From the NCBI GenBank assembly GCA_013314735.1, contig JABUFD010000003.1, forward strand, positions 1-64,000: 64,000 nt of DNA, given 5' to 3'. The notes beneath the pieces are model-generated. The model saw only the letters and a list, made by a program, of their open reading frames with translations. It was not told the origin of the DNA and ran no database searches. Position 1 is the stretch's first letter. Each line of letters opens with the position of its first letter. The DNA comes from Anaerolineae bacterium (GTDB taxonomy: Bacteria > Chloroflexota > Anaerolineae > Anaerolineales > Anaerolineaceae). Positions 8,488 to 18,747 of the stretch are shown here, in pieces. The translations under genes were made by a program, and so were the position numbers.

Positions 8488-9093
8488 CTAGAGGGAATAA
8501 CCCATGTTTTGCAGTGCATGTCGGGCTGCATTGCGCACACGCATGCGTTTGTCATTATTCATCAATTTCACCAGCGGATTGACGGATTCACTGGGTCCAA
8601 GATAACTGATGGAGATACAAAAGCGTATCAATTTCTCTTCATCAGCCTGGACGCCAGGGTCGGTTAATTGCGCCACCATGGCCTGATTCACCGCGCGTTC
8701 CATGGAACCCAGGTTGCCGTCGATACCCAACACCACAAAGGCATGGGTTACCTCAAACGGCAAAACCGGCAGCAGGTTGAGCAATGCCTTGATGATCCGT
8801 TCGGTTTCATCCCAGTCAATGGAATGACTGCGAAACAGCATCGGCACCCCGGTGCGTGCCGCCGCTGCCTGGTACTCGCGCGCATTTGGCAGCAGTTCAT
8901 GATCCAGCTGCAGCATTTCCACCAGGCGGTCGGTCTGCCCGGTGTAAGCGAAGGTCTTTGCCAGTTCATGCGGCGGCCTCGATTGTGCGCTCCAATACAC
9001 CGCGCCCAATTCAGGACGTTTTCGGGGTTCGGTGAAAATGAATACGAGAACCGTTAAAACGGCAAAAATCACAACCGTCAGGATGGGAGGCAT
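8488..9093 (-). CDS. Single-TM protein with HEAT-like C-terminus
   Basis: 201 residues. Residues 3-20 form one transmembrane helix, followed by a cytosolic helical region. The end (VNPLVKLMNNDKRMRVRNAARHALQ, split here as PLVKLMNN and RVRNAARHAL) resembles a HEAT repeat. It may be a scaffold for protein contacts; no specific function recognised. The start has only a weak ribosome-binding site. It lies between two - strand genes at gaps of 78 and 94 bp. Confidence 0.55.
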   Translation of the reverse strand: MPPILTVVIFAVLTVLVFIFTEPRKRPELGAVYWSAQSRPPHELAKTFAYTGQTDRLVEMLQLDHELLPNAREYQAAAARTGVPMLFRSHSIDWDETERIIKALLNLLPVLPFEVTHAFVVLGIDGNLGSMERAVNQAMVAQLTDPGVQADEEKLIRFCISISYLGPSESVNPLVKLMNNDKRMRVRNAARHALQNMGYSL

Positions 9094-9187
9094 GAGTCTA
9101 TTGTACCTGTTTCACCCAAATTCGGCAGCTGGATTTGCGGGTTAATCACCAATACTCCTGCCAAATCAATTCCAGGACAGGATGGGG

Positions 9188-10351
9188 TTAAAACAGTTTT
9201 CGATACACGCGATGAATCTTCCGCACCGTGACCCCCAGGTTGTTTTCCATATCGGAACGCATTTTGCGGGTCGTTTCTGCAATCTGGCAAATTTCGACGT
9301 CTACAAACCCATAATCAACGGCAGTCTTTTTCATTTCCGTATACATCAGGGCATTCCCCCCGCGGCCCTGGTATTTGGGCAGAATGCCGGCGCCGTTGAG
9401 GATCAGGTTCTCACGGTTTCGCTTGATCGCTCGCATCATTTTTAACATCCCCCACGGCGTCAACCGCCCTTTTCCCTCCTGAATTTCCCGGGTTACATCG
9501 GCAAATCCGATCAGGAACCCGACCAGGGTTCCATCCTGGGCGCGGACCAGTTTGATCAAATCCGGGTCGGCTATCAACAGCACACCATTAATCGCAAACT
9601 CCAATTCCTCCTGCAGCCAGGGATAATATTCCCAGTTGGTGTAAAAGGTGGTTTTGTACATTTCGATCAATTCGGTTTTCGCAATCTGCTCCAACTCTCT
9701 TTTATCCTTGATCTGGTACACATTCAGGTAACCACGCTCCTGCACCTTGTCGGATACCGCCTGAACTCGTTCGGGAATCAGGAAATTTTGCACGCCGCCG
9801 GGAACGATAAAGGTATTAAAATCAACCTCCAATTCAAAACCGGCGCGTTCGAACAGGTCTTTGTAATAGGGATAATTATATTTAGACATTGTCATCGAAG
9901 CAGGATATTCAAAACCTTCAACGAGAATTCCGTAACCGTCAAAAGAACTGAAACCTTTTTCACCGATCATCAGGTTCAGTCCACGTTCCCGTCCCCAGGC
10001 CATACCGGCCGCAAACAGGGCGTCTGCCGCGACCTGGTCGTCGATACATTCAAACAGGGTAAACGACAGCACCTGTTTGCCGTGGTGCTGGTTATAGAGC
10101 TTGTTATCGAACACCGCAATCCGCCCGATGACCTTCCCATCATCCCCATAGCCGAGGAAAAAGGCGGATTCTGAATGCAGGTAAAAGGGGTGACCTTTCG
10201 GGTCAAACAGGGTGGGGATGTTCATCATGGTCTTGATGTCATTCCGAAATGGCGGAACCCACTGCGGACAATTGCGGTACAGATCATACTGAAATTCGAT
10301 GAAATCACGCACCTGGCGGCGGTTATGGGTATTGATTTGAACAACCTTCAT
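9188..10351 (-). CDS. GNAT-like N-acyltransferase family protein
   Basis: 387 residues. The opening, with FIEFQYDLYRNCPQWVPP and later HPFYLHSE and GRIAVFDN, matches a family of GNAT-fold proteins of about 380 residues seen in many bacteria with unknown acceptors. The C-terminal half has NGAGILPKYQGRGGNALM, the acetyl-CoA loop of GNAT enzymes (Q/RxxGxG/A). It is predicted cytosolic. The start has AAGGAG seven bases upstream. Confidence 0.65.
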   Translation of the reverse strand: MKVVQINTHNRRQVRDFIEFQYDLYRNCPQWVPPFRNDIKTMMNIPTLFDPKGHPFYLHSESAFFLGYGDDGKVIGRIAVFDNKLYNQHHGKQVLSFTLFECIDDQVAADALFAAGMAWGRERGLNLMIGEKGFSSFDGYGILVEGFEYPASMTMSKYNYPYYKDLFERAGFELEVDFNTFIVPGGVQNFLIPERVQAVSDKVQERGYLNVYQIKDKRELEQIAKTELIEMYKTTFYTNWEYYPWLQEELEFAINGVLLIADPDLIKLVRAQDGTLVGFLIGFADVTREIQEGKGRLTPWGMLKMMRAIKRNRENLILNGAGILPKYQGRGGNALMYTEMKKTAVDYGFVDVEICQIAETTRKMRSDMENNLGVTVRKIHRVYRKLF

Positions 10352-10416
10352 TGGATGGCTCCTTGTATGGTTCTCGCTTGTACAAACAATCCATTTCCCG
10401 CCTGCAAATTACCCCT

Positions 10417-10445
10417 ATTATACAGAATATTGGACGGAATGGCGA
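10417..10445 (-). promoter_or_regulatory. Putative promoter for the GNAT-like gene
   Basis: Read on the minus strand: TCGCCA (10445-10440), 17 bases, TATAAT (10422-10417), about 65 bases upstream of the ATG at 10351. The -35 is a 4/6 match and the -10 is perfect. Confidence 0.4.
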
Positions 10446-10571
10446 ATACTGAATTAAAGGTTCTGATTTGTACTACAATAAGAATCAAACCATCACCAAC
10501 ACAGTCCTACGTATCATGCTCGTACAGCAACGAAACCCCGCAGCCCGGTTGACAGCAGAAAGGAGTCAAGA

Positions 10572-12080
10572 ATGGATCAGGCGAAATCACCTCTCTCATT
10601 GGAAAGACGCCCGGCGTTGCAGCGCCTGTTCTTTTTCCTGATCGTACTGACAGCCCTGTACCTGCTGATCCAGAGCATTGATCCGATTACTGCGTTGGTG
10701 GATACAGCGGTGAAAGCGGTGCCATTTCCCTATTCACTGGACTACGGCGAAGGTCCCCTGCTGGATCAGGCCGTGCGGTTGTCACAGTGGGAAGGAATTT
10801 ACCCGGATGAAGTGCAATCACCGCCCTATACTATCACCAATTACCCGCCCCTCTACCCGCTTGTGCTGACGCCTTTCGTGTGGTTCTTTGGTCCACACCT
10901 GTGGTATGCCCGTTTAATTTCAATCATAAGCACCATGGCTGTGGCCTGCTTCCTGTTCCTGATCCTGTATAAACTGACAACCTCCTGGCTGGCTGCCGGC
11001 ATTGCCGCCCTCACCTTTTTGGTGATGCCAGCCATCAGCACCTGGAGCGTGCTGGCAAGAGTCGATTCGTTCGCCCTGGCACTTTCCTTCGCCGGGTTGT
11101 ATCTCCTCGTCCGCAACCCTCAAAACCGCGCCAATCGGATCGGTGCTGCCTGCTTGATTACTGCGGCAATCTACACTCGCCAATCCTACGGGCTGGCAGC
11201 CCCTGTGGCCGCCTTCCTGTTCCTGCTAAAGGACAAACCACGCAAGAATGCCTTCGAGTTCGCCGGATGGGTGGCCCTGATCGGTCTCAGTGCATTCATG
11301 ACACTCAATGTGATCAGCAACGGCGGTTTTTTCTTCCACGTTTTCACCGCCAATATGAACCCATTCAGATGGGAAACAGTAATTCACTACATGACGGAAG
11401 CCCAAACACATTATTTGCTGTTTTTCATCCTCGGTGTGCTCTACCTGTTGGGCGGCATATGGAAACCTATCCGCCAGGATGCCTGGTGGCTGACAGGGCC
11501 TTATTTCTTGCTGGGCACACTCACCGCTCTCACAATCGGCAAGGATGGTTCCAATGTGAATTACCTGTATGAAATGTACGCCGGTATCGCACTATTGACA
11601 GGCGCGCTTTTGGGACTGACCCGCGAAAACCAGCACTACCGATGGGTACAATTTGGGCTGCTGGCTTTGCTTTTCTTCCCCATCACCGGGGCAATCCAGC
11701 TCAATCTGGAAGAATATGCTGACCGTCATCATAACCGCATGGCAGAGGCAACCGACCTGGCGCTGTTGCAAAATTGGATTGCGCAGACCGACGGCGCCAT
11801 CCTTGCGGATGAGCATATGAGCATGGTGGTGACCGCCGGTAAGCCCCTCCGATTCCAACCGTTTGAATACAAGATGCTGGAAAACGCCGGCCTCTGGGAC
11901 CAATCCGACTTTCTTACCAGCATCCGGGAGAAACAATTCAGCCTGGTCCTGCTCTATGATCCGCCGTGGTGGGATTCCAGGAGCAGCCGGTGGTCGCCGG
12001 AACAACTGGCGGCCATTGAGGAAAATTATGGGATTTCCGAGCGCGTTGCAGATACCCTTGTCTACCAACCCCTGCCCTGA
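10572..12080 (+). CDS. GT-C (family 39-like) membrane glycosyltransferase
   Basis: 502 residues with about ten to twelve membrane helices. After the first helix comes an outside loop with DYGEGPLLDQA, the acidic catalytic-type motif position of GT-C/ArnT-like enzymes that use polyprenyl-phosphate sugars. The soluble C-terminal part (from about residue 385) includes DGAILADEHMSMVV. It probably glycosylates a lipid or secreted protein on the outer face. AAAGGAG lies seven to eight bases before the ATG. The 220-bp gap upstream contains a TACAAT element (10474-10479) but no convincing -35. Confidence 0.7.
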   Translation: MDQAKSPLSLERRPALQRLFFFLIVLTALYLLIQSIDPITALVDTAVKAVPFPYSLDYGEGPLLDQAVRLSQWEGIYPDEVQSPPYTITNYPPLYPLVLTPFVWFFGPHLWYARLISIISTMAVACFLFLILYKLTTSWLAAGIAALTFLVMPAISTWSVLARVDSFALALSFAGLYLLVRNPQNRANRIGAACLITAAIYTRQSYGLAAPVAAFLFLLKDKPRKNAFEFAGWVALIGLSAFMTLNVISNGGFFFHVFTANMNPFRWETVIHYMTEAQTHYLLFFILGVLYLLGGIWKPIRQDAWWLTGPYFLLGTLTALTIGKDGSNVNYLYEMYAGIALLTGALLGLTRENQHYRWVQFGLLALLFFPITGAIQLNLEEYADRHHNRMAEATDLALLQNWIAQTDGAILADEHMSMVVTAGKPLRFQPFEYKMLENAGLWDQSDFLTSIREKQFSLVLLYDPPWWDSRSSRWSPEQLAAIEENYGISERVADTLVYQPLP

Positions 12081-12098
12081 CCCGATGGAGATATCCGA

Positions 12099-12536
12099 AT
12101 GAAATGGCACAAAACTACACTCGAAGTCCGTTCACGCGGTAAAGGAATGATCGCGATCACGGATGCTGTGCAGCAGCAGATTCGCACGTGGCAGGTGCAA
12201 GAAGGTTTATGTGTCCTGTTCCTTCAGCATACCTCGGCATCTCTCGTCATTAATGAAAACTATGATCCCACCGCACAGATGGACATGGAACAGTTCATGG
12301 AGCGGATCGCCCCGGAAGGCGAACCCTGGATGGAACATACCCTCGAAGGTTCGGATGATTCAACCTCCCACTTGCGCAGCATGCTCACCCCCATCAGCCT
12401 GACAATCCCGATTGAAAATGGCCGATTGTGCCTGGGCACGTGGCAGGGATTGTACCTGTTTGAACACCGCACCCGGCCGCATACCCGCAGAATTTTAATG
12501 CGCGCCATGGCTGTTGACGAAGGAGAGATGATATGA
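12099..12536 (+). CDS. yjbQ: YjbQ / UPF0047 family protein
   Basis: 145 residues, full length for the family. Signatures: LFLQHTSASLVINENYDP (residues about 39-57), WMEHTLEGSDDSTSHLRSML and the terminal TWQGLYLFEHR. Conserved His residues form a metal-like site. Family members have been reported to have thiamine-phosphate-synthase side activity, but the physiological role is unsettled. GGAG lies eight bases before the ATG. Its stop overlaps the sulfatase start (ATGA). Confidence 0.9.
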   Translation: MKWHKTTLEVRSRGKGMIAITDAVQQQIRTWQVQEGLCVLFLQHTSASLVINENYDPTAQMDMEQFMERIAPEGEPWMEHTLEGSDDSTSHLRSMLTPISLTIPIENGRLCLGTWQGLYLFEHRTRPHTRRILMRAMAVDEGEMI

Positions 12537-13981
12537 AAAACCGCCCCAACATCGTTTTGATCTTTGCGGACCAGTGGCGTGGAGATTGCCTCTCGATCGC
12601 CGGGCACCCGGTTGTGGAAACCCCTTACCTCGACCAGATGGCGCTGAATGGAATTCGGTTCACCCGCGCTTACTCCTCCACCCCCACCTGCATTCCCGCC
12701 CGTGCCGCCCTGTTCACGGGGCTTTCCGCCCGCAGCCACGGACGGGTGGGTTACCAGGATGGTGTACCCTGGAATTATGACACCACCCTTGCTGGCGAGT
12801 TCACCCGCCATGGTTACCAGACGCAAGCGGTGGGAAAAATGCATGTGTATCCGGAACGCTCCCAGATGGGCTTCCAGCATGTGGTTCTGCATGATGGTTA
12901 CCTGCATTACGCCCGCAGGCATCACCGGGATTATGCGCAGGTGGATGATTACACCCCCTGGCTCCAGGCCCAGCTGGGTTATCCAGCCGATATGCTTGAT
13001 CACGGCGTGGATTGTAATGCCAACCTGGCGCGCCCCTGGGACAAACCTGAATACACCCATCCCACCAACTGGGTGGTCACCCAATCGGTCGATTTCCTGC
13101 GGCGCCGTGACCCGCGCAAGCCGTTTTTCCTGTTCATGTCGTTCCACCGGCCGCACCCGCCTTATGACCCCCCACAGGCCTATTTTGACCAGTACCTGCA
13201 CCGGCAAATGTCGCCAGTCCCCGTCGGCGACTGGCACGCTTCCCTTGCCGGGTATGGAAACGGGTTGGACCCCAACACCCTGTACGGCGAGGTCAGCCCG
13301 GAGCGCCAGCAGCGCGCCAGGGCTGGCTATTATGGCCATATGAGCCACATTGACCACCAGCTGCAGCGCTTTTTTGAGGTGCTGCGGGAATATGATGAAT
13401 TCGACAACACCTGGTTCCTGTTCAGTTCAGACCACGGTGAGCTGTTGGGGGATCACCATCTGTGGCGAAAATCCTTCCCCTATGAGGGGTCAGCACATAT
13501 CCCCCTGATCCTGCGGCCGCCGGCAAGCGCTGGAATTAAACCGGGCGTGATTAACAACGCCGTGGTATGCCTGCGCGATGTGATGCCCACGTTGCTCGAA
13601 TGCGCCGGGCTGCCCATCCCGGCCAGTGTGGAAGGGCAAAGCATGCTTCCACTGCTGAACAATAACGCCAATCAATCCTGGCGGGAATACCTGCACGGTG
13701 AACATACCGTCACCGGGCAATCGGTGCAGTATATCACCACCGGGCGCCATAAATATATCTGGTTCAGCGGCAGCGGGGAAGAGCAATTTTTCGACCTTGA
13801 ACACGACCCTCACGAACTCCACAACCGGATTGATGAACCAGGCTGCGCGGAAGCGGTTTCACGCCTGCGCGGATGGCTGATCAAAGAATTGGCCAGGCGG
13901 GAAGAGGGTTTCACTGACGGACAACACTTGCTGCCAGGAAAACAGGTCAAACCGGTACTGTCATCGCTGACAGGCATATAA
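12533..13981 (+). CDS. Sulfatase (alkaline-phosphatase superfamily)
   Basis: 482 residues. Metal site IFADQWRGD near residue 11; the sulfatase motif CIPAR (Cys53, Pro55, Arg57) marks the cysteine converted to formylglycine; a second metal site FSSDHGELLGDHH lies near 300. No signal peptide is seen, so it appears cytosolic. The substrate (sulfated sugar, ester or phosphonate) cannot be told. Maturation needs a formylglycine-generating enzyme or radical-SAM maturase; none with catalytic cysteines is in the window. It is translationally coupled to yjbQ. Confidence 0.85.
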   Translation: MKNRPNIVLIFADQWRGDCLSIAGHPVVETPYLDQMALNGIRFTRAYSSTPTCIPARAALFTGLSARSHGRVGYQDGVPWNYDTTLAGEFTRHGYQTQAVGKMHVYPERSQMGFQHVVLHDGYLHYARRHHRDYAQVDDYTPWLQAQLGYPADMLDHGVDCNANLARPWDKPEYTHPTNWVVTQSVDFLRRRDPRKPFFLFMSFHRPHPPYDPPQAYFDQYLHRQMSPVPVGDWHASLAGYGNGLDPNTLYGEVSPERQQRARAGYYGHMSHIDHQLQRFFEVLREYDEFDNTWFLFSSDHGELLGDHHLWRKSFPYEGSAHIPLILRPPASAGIKPGVINNAVVCLRDVMPTLLECAGLPIPASVEGQSMLPLLNNNANQSWREYLHGEHTVTGQSVQYITTGRHKYIWFSGSGEEQFFDLEHDPHELHNRIDEPGCAEAVSRLRGWLIKELARREEGFTDGQHLLPGKQVKPVLSSLTGI

Positions 13982-13995
13982 GACCGGGGGTCTTT
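13981..13995. terminator. Short hairpin between convergent genes
   Basis: AGACC, loop GGG, GGTCT followed by TTAT, in the 12-bp gap between the sulfatase stop and the prmA stop. The 5-bp stem is short, so termination efficiency is uncertain. Confidence 0.3.
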
Positions 13996-14935
13996 ATCCG
14001 TGGCGGAAGGCCAGGGCGATCCAGTCGGTCAGTTCTGTTTCATCCACCAATCGAAAGCCTGCCTGTTGCGCGCGTTCCACGATCTGGTCACGCTGGGTAT
14101 CCAGGATGCCGGAAAGCACCAGCATGCCGTCTTCGGTAACCAGTTCTCCCATGCCGTCGTCAAACAACCGCATCAGGATCGGCGTCAGGATATTTGCCAC
14201 CACCAGCGGTGCCTTCCTGTGGTTGAAGAAATTGCTGCGGATTTCCTTAACAGAACCTCGACCGATCTCAATCTGATCCGCCACGCCATTGCGCGCGCCG
14301 TTCTCTCGCGTGGCCGTCACCGAAGCCGGGTCCAGGTCCACTGCCAGGGCATGCGCCGCGCCTAATTTCACTGCCGTGATCGAAAGCACCCCCGAACCAC
14401 ACCCGACATCAATCACATTCATTCCAGGTTTCACATAGCGCTCCAACATGACCATGCTTAACTGGGTGGTCGGATGTGTGCCAGTGCCAAACGCCATGCT
14501 CGGGTCAATTTTGACTGCAATCCGCTCCTGATGTTCCTGTTTCACCCAGGCGGGCAGTATCAGCAATCGCTCCCCGACCGGGATGGGATGATAATGTTCT
14601 TTGAACATTTGCATCCAATCCTGATCCTCAATGAAGCGGTATTGCAGTGGAGGCAATTCTACAATGCGGCCCATGTACCAGTAGCCCTCTTCCAATTTTT
14701 GTTTCAAGCTTTCCAGGTCATCATGGACGGGAATATAACCGAATACCTTCACCGGCCCCACCGGCATGGCGTGTTCTTCAGCAGCGTCATATTCCACACC
14801 CTGTTCACATACCACCCCATTGGCAGCGAAGCGGGAGATCAATTCGGAAACCGCTTCGGCCAATTCACCATCGACAGAAACGGATACTTCCAACCAATGT
14901 GGACTCCGCACAATATCATCAAAATCATCAACCAT
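13994..14935 (-). CDS. prmA: Ribosomal protein L11 methyltransferase
   Basis: 313 residues. An N-terminal substrate-binding region precedes an SAM-binding Rossmann domain with [20 protein letters not shown] (motif I, near 180), AVDLDPASV and [11 protein letters not shown]. The ANIL motif is the PrmA hallmark, and [14 protein letters not shown] is conserved in the family. It trimethylates L11. It ends the heat-shock operon, a common position for prmA, and overlaps the 3' end of dnaJ by 8 bp. Confidence 0.95.
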   Translation of the reverse strand: MVDDFDDIVRSPHWLEVSVSVDGELAEAVSELISRFAANGVVCEQGVEYDAAEEHAMPVGPVKVFGYIPVHDDLESLKQKLEEGYWYMGRIVELPPLQYRFIEDQDWMQMFKEHYHPIPVGERLLILPAWVKQEHQERIAVKIDPSMAFGTGTHPTTQLSMVMLERYVKPGMNVIDVGCGSGVLSITAVKLGAAHALAVDLDPASVTATRENGARNGVADQIEIGRGSVKEIRSNFFNHRKAPLVVANILTPILMRLFDDGMGELVTEDGMLVLSGILDTQRDQIVERAQQAGFRLVDETELTDWIALAFRHG

Positions 14936-16061
14936 TAAAGAAATCCTTCAATCCTTCAAAGAAACCACGTTCCTGTGGCACCACCACGCCATCCATGGTT
15001 TCCCCCAGCGCTTCCATCAATTTACGCTGCTCCTTGCTCAGGCGTACAGGGATTTCCACATTCACAACCACCTTCTGGTCACCCCGTCCGCCACCGTGCA
15101 AATGTGGTACACCAAAACCGCGCAGGGTGAATATTTTCCCGGGTTGGGTGCCAGCGGGAACCACCAGCTCCTGCTCACCCTCGATTGTCGGTACAGTGAT
15201 TTTGGTACCGAGCGTTGCCTGGACCATGTTGACATTCAAATCCAGCCAGATGGTATCTTCTTTGCGCCGGAAGAATTTGTGCGGCTTGACCCGAACTTCA
15301 ATGTACAGGTTGCCATTCGGCCCGCCGTTACTGCCAGGCTCCCCCTCGCCTGCCATGCGGATCTGGGTACCGCTGTCGACACCAGCCGGTACTGCCACTT
15401 TGCGCTTGACCGCTTTCTGAACGGTTTTGTTACCGCGGCATTGGTGGCAGGGCGTGCTGATCACCTCGCCGCTTCCATTGCAAGTCGGGCAGGTACGCAC
15501 CTGAACCATCGAACCCAGGAAGGTCTGGCGGGTCTGGCGGATTTCGCCGCTACCGCCGCAGGAAGGACAGCGGGTGGGTGATGTGCCCGGTTCAGAACCT
15601 GACCCCTTGCACACCGGACAGGCTTCTGAGCGGTTAAATTCGATTTCCTTTTCGACCCCTTTGACCGCTTCTTCAAATTCCAGCGTCAGGCGCAGGCTGA
15701 GATCGCGCCCACGGGCCGGGGCATTGCGGGAACGTCCGCGTGACGAACCGCCCATCCCGCCGAAACCAAAACTGCCAAACAACTCCTCGAAGATGTCCAT
15801 ATAATCGGCTGAAGAATAGTTGGGCATCCCACCCATCTGGTTCAATCCTTCAAACCCATACCGGTCATAGGTGGAGCGTTTCTGGTCATCAGAAAGCACC
15901 GAATATGCCTCATTGATATCTTTGAAGTGTTCTTCAGCATCCGGTGATTTATTGACATCGGGGTGGTATTCGCGCGCCTTTTTACGGAAAGCGCTTTTTA
16001 TTTCGTCAGCAGAGGCGCCGCGCGGGACGCCCAATGTTTCATAATAATCCTGTTTCGCCAT
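14928..16061 (-). CDS. dnaJ: Chaperone protein DnaJ
   Basis: 377 residues. J domain (1-70) with the HPD tripeptide in [11 protein letters not shown]; Gly/Phe-rich segment ([10 protein letters not shown]); zinc-binding domain with four CxxCxGxG-type repeats ([32 protein letters not shown]) at about 148-220; then the C-terminal substrate-binding domain. It is the Hsp40 partner of DnaK. The 119-bp gap from dnaK holds a GC-rich hairpin, so its level may be lower than DnaK's. Confidence 0.97.
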   Translation of the reverse strand: MAKQDYYETLGVPRGASADEIKSAFRKKAREYHPDVNKSPDAEEHFKDINEAYSVLSDDQKRSTYDRYGFEGLNQMGGMPNYSSADYMDIFEELFGSFGFGGMGGSSRGRSRNAPARGRDLSLRLTLEFEEAVKGVEKEIEFNRSEACPVCKGSGSEPGTSPTRCPSCGGSGEIRQTRQTFLGSMVQVRTCPTCNGSGEVISTPCHQCRGNKTVQKAVKRKVAVPAGVDSGTQIRMAGEGEPGSNGGPNGNLYIEVRVKPHKFFRRKEDTIWLDLNVNMVQATLGTKITVPTIEGEQELVVPAGTQPGKIFTLRGFGVPHLHGGGRGDQKVVVNVEIPVRLSKEQRKLMEALGETMDGVVVPQERGFFEGLKDFFNG

Positions 16062-16126
16062 GTCGTCTATTGTACTATAACGTTAATCTTCTGTCCCTGT
16101 CGAAATGCATGGGCTTTTACGGGAAA

Positions 16127-16156
16127 TCCCCCGTCCCCAACAATGGGAACGGGGGA
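16127..16156 (-). terminator. GC-rich hairpin between dnaK and dnaJ
   Basis: On the + strand TCCCCCGTCCC pairs with GGG-A-ACGGGGGA around loop CAACAAT (one bulged A). Read from the minus strand it lies 25-54 bases after the dnaK stop and is followed by only a short TTT. It more likely attenuates or stabilises mRNA ends than acts as a full terminator. Confidence 0.5.
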
Positions 16157-16180
16157 ATCAAAACACATCACGCGTTGGAT

Positions 16181-18085
16181 TTACTCGGTGAATTCACCCT
16201 CAACCACATCTTCATCATCCGCGTTTCCGCTGCCCCCAGCGAATCCTGCGCCGGGTTCGCCTTGTGGGCCGCCCTGGCCGGGCTGCTGGTACATGGCCTC
16301 GCCGATCTTCTGGATCTTCTGTGAAAGGTCATCCATGGCTTTCTTGATGGCATCCGTATCGTTCGCGGCCAGTTTGTCACGAACAGTTTTGACGCTCGCT
16401 TCAATCTCCGTGCGGACATCCACCGGCACCTTGTCACCGGCATCGCGCAGGGCTTTCTCTGCTGAATACGCCAGCGATTCCGCCTGGTTGCGGGTTTCAA
16501 TGGATTCTTTCCGCTTGGCGTCTTCCTCGGCGTGGGCTTCGGCTTCCTTGCGCATCTTTTCGATTTCCGCTTCGGTCAGGCCGGACGAGGCCGTGATGGT
16601 GATCTTCTGGCTGCGATTGGTGGCTTTGTCCATTGCGGTTACCTCGAGGATACCGTTCGAGTCAATGTCGAACTTGACTTCGATCTGGGGCATGCCGCGG
16701 GGAGCCGGGGGAATGCCATCGAGGATGAATTTGCCGAGTGATTTGTTATCGGCCGCCATCGAGCGCTCACCCTGGACCACATGGATTTCCACCTGGGTCT
16801 GGTTGTCAGTCGCGGTGGAGAATACCTGGCTGGCACGGGTGGGGACGGTGGTGTTGCGTTGAATGATCGGGGTGGCAACTCCGCCCAGTGTTTCAATCGA
16901 GAGTGTCAGCGGGGTGACATCCAGCAGGATCACATCGTTCACCTGCCCACCCAAAACACCCGCCTGGATCGCGGCACCCACGGCCACCACTTCATCCGGG
17001 TTGACACCGCGGTGTGGTTCGCGTCCGAATTCCTTTTTCACAGCTTCCTGCACGGCCGGCATACGGGTCATACCGCCCACCAGCACCACTTCGTCGACCT
17101 TGTTCTTGCTGATCCCGGCATCCTGCAGTGCCTTGCGGCAAGGCTCCATCGAACGGGTGATCAAGTCATCGGTCAGCTGTTCCAGTTTGGAACGGGTCAT
17201 GGTCATCACCAGATGCTTGGGACCTGTGGCATCCGCCGTCAGGTACGGCAGGTTTATTTCCGACTGCATAGTGGAAGACAACTCAATTTTCGCCTTTTCC
17301 GAAGCTTCGCGCAGGCGCTGCATCGCCTGGCGGTCCTTGGTGAGGTCCATGTTATTCTCGCGGTTGAAGGTTTCCAGCAGGTAATCCATGACGCGCTGGT
17401 CAAAGTCGTCACCGCCCAGGAAGGTGTCACCACTGGTGGAACGCACCTGGAAAGCGCCTTCGCCCACATCGAGGATCGACACATCGAAGGTACCACCGCC
17501 AAGGTCATAGACCGCGATCACTTCACTGCGGTCGGTTTTGTCCAGACCATACGCCAACGAAGAGGCTGTCGGCTCGTTGATGATGCGCAGCACTTCCAAA
17601 CCGGCAATTCGGCCGGCATCCTTGGTAGCGTTGCGCTGAGCGTCATTAAAATACGCTGGTACCGTGATCACGGCCTGCGTAACGGTTTCACCCAGGTAGG
17701 CTTCCGCATCTGCTTTTAATTTCGCCAGGATCATGGCCGAAATTTCGGGGGGAGAATAGGATTTTCCGCCCAACACCACCTGCGCGTCGCCGTTGGGAGC
17801 TTTGGTAATCTTGTAGGGCACGCGGGAAATGGTGCGCTGCACTTCAGGATCATCATACTTGCGTCCCATCAGGCGCTTGATGGAATAAATTGTATTTTCC
17901 GGGTTGATCACAGCCTGGTTACGGGCGGTACGCCCCACCAGCCGTTCGCCGTTTTTATTCACAGCGACCACCGAAGGGCAAAGTCGTTCGCCTTCCGATG
18001 TAGGAATCACAATCGGTTCACCGCCCTGCATGACGGCCACAACCGAGTTGGTGGTTCCAAGGTCAATACCAATGATTTTAGCCAT
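16181..18085 (-). CDS. dnaK: Chaperone protein DnaK (Hsp70)
   Basis: 634 residues from ATG 18085, with GGAGG eight bases upstream; the longer TTG start at 18100 would sit on that site. Hallmarks: [14 protein letters not shown] (phosphate loop 1), [26 protein letters not shown] and the linker region [18 protein letters not shown], then the beta-sandwich and helical lid. The tail is Gly-rich ending [10 protein letters not shown]. Length is normal. ATP-driven folding chaperone acting with DnaJ and GrpE. The grpE stop is 23 bp upstream. Confidence 0.98.
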   Translation of the reverse strand: MAKIIGIDLGTTNSVVAVMQGGEPIVIPTSEGERLCPSVVAVNKNGERLVGRTARNQAVINPENTIYSIKRLMGRKYDDPEVQRTISRVPYKITKAPNGDAQVVLGGKSYSPPEISAMILAKLKADAEAYLGETVTQAVITVPAYFNDAQRNATKDAGRIAGLEVLRIINEPTASSLAYGLDKTDRSEVIAVYDLGGGTFDVSILDVGEGAFQVRSTSGDTFLGGDDFDQRVMDYLLETFNRENNMDLTKDRQAMQRLREASEKAKIELSSTMQSEINLPYLTADATGPKHLVMTMTRSKLEQLTDDLITRSMEPCRKALQDAGISKNKVDEVVLVGGMTRMPAVQEAVKKEFGREPHRGVNPDEVVAVGAAIQAGVLGGQVNDVILLDVTPLTLSIETLGGVATPIIQRNTTVPTRASQVFSTATDNQTQVEIHVVQGERSMAADNKSLGKFILDGIPPAPRGMPQIEVKFDIDSNGILEVTAMDKATNRSQKITITASSGLTEAEIEKMRKEAEAHAEEDAKRKESIETRNQAESLAYSAEKALRDAGDKVPVDVRTEIEASVKTVRDKLAANDTDAIKKAMDDLSQKIQKIGEAMYQQPGQGGPQGEPGAGFAGGSGNADDEDVVEGEFTE

Positions 18086-18108
18086 TTTGTTTTCCTCCAA
18101 ATAACTTT

Positions 18109-18714
18109 CTATAATGACACTCGTACCCGCGCCGGGCGAAGTACACGATTCCCAATTTGATACCCCTGTTGCACCACACCAATGATGTGACCGGATTCCA
18201 CTTCCGGATTGGGTTCACTGCTGATGGCTTCGTGCAGTGTGGGGTTAAATTCGCCTTCCACCTGGATCGGCTTGACGCCTTCGTTCTCCAGGTAGGTCAG
18301 CATCTTGCGATGGATAAGGCTGATGCCACCCGCCCACTTTTCAGCATCCTCACCTTTGGGCTGATTGCCCAGGGCGCGTTCCAGGTCATCCATCACGTCA
18401 AGAAAAGAACGCAATGCGTTCACCTTCATCGTTTCCTGGAGTAGTTGCCGGTCTTTCAGAACCTGTTTCTTGTAATTTTCCAGGTCCGCCTGGGTGTACT
18501 GCCAGTTTTTCAGATAGCGTTCACTCTGTTCTTTTTCCGCCGCCAGGGCGTTTTCCAATTCTTCCAATGCTTTTCGCAATGCTTCAATATCCTCCTCACC
18601 GATTGTATGTTCTTCCTCGACAATTTCGCCTTCCAATACCGGTTCGCCCGTTTCAGCGGCCGTATCAGGTGCCACATTTTCTGGTTCTGTTTCCATTCTG
18701 GTTTTTTTACTCAT
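18109..18714 (-). CDS. grpE: Nucleotide exchange factor GrpE
   Basis: 201 residues from ATG 18714; AGAAAGGG is eight bases upstream, which excludes the in-frame GTG 18720 and TTG 18717. An acidic disordered N-terminus (about 45 residues) leads to a long coiled coil ([14 protein letters not shown] through [12 protein letters not shown]). The C-terminal beta domain has the GrpE signature [20 protein letters not shown]...[14 protein letters not shown] (shown in parts). It releases ADP from DnaK. Confidence 0.96.
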   Translation of the reverse strand: MSKKTRMETEPENVAPDTAAETGEPVLEGEIVEEEHTIGEEDIEALRKALEELENALAAEKEQSERYLKNWQYTQADLENYKKQVLKDRQLLQETMKVNALRSFLDVMDDLERALGNQPKGEDAEKWAGGISLIHRKMLTYLENEGVKPIQVEGEFNPTLHEAISSEPNPEVESGHIIGVVQQGYQIGNRVLRPARVRVSL

Positions 18715-18747
18715 CAACACAACCCTTTCTGTATCGTTTCAGTCAAT

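Noticed and set aside
12260-13357. 365-residue open frame opposite yjbQ and the sulfatase
   Set aside because: It spans two real, motif-confirmed genes on the other strand and shows no protein-like features.
16781-17719. 312-residue open frame opposite dnaK
   Set aside because: Long antisense frames on dnaK are a known artefact of its codon use; there is no ribosome-binding site or family similarity, and DnaK itself is unmistakable.
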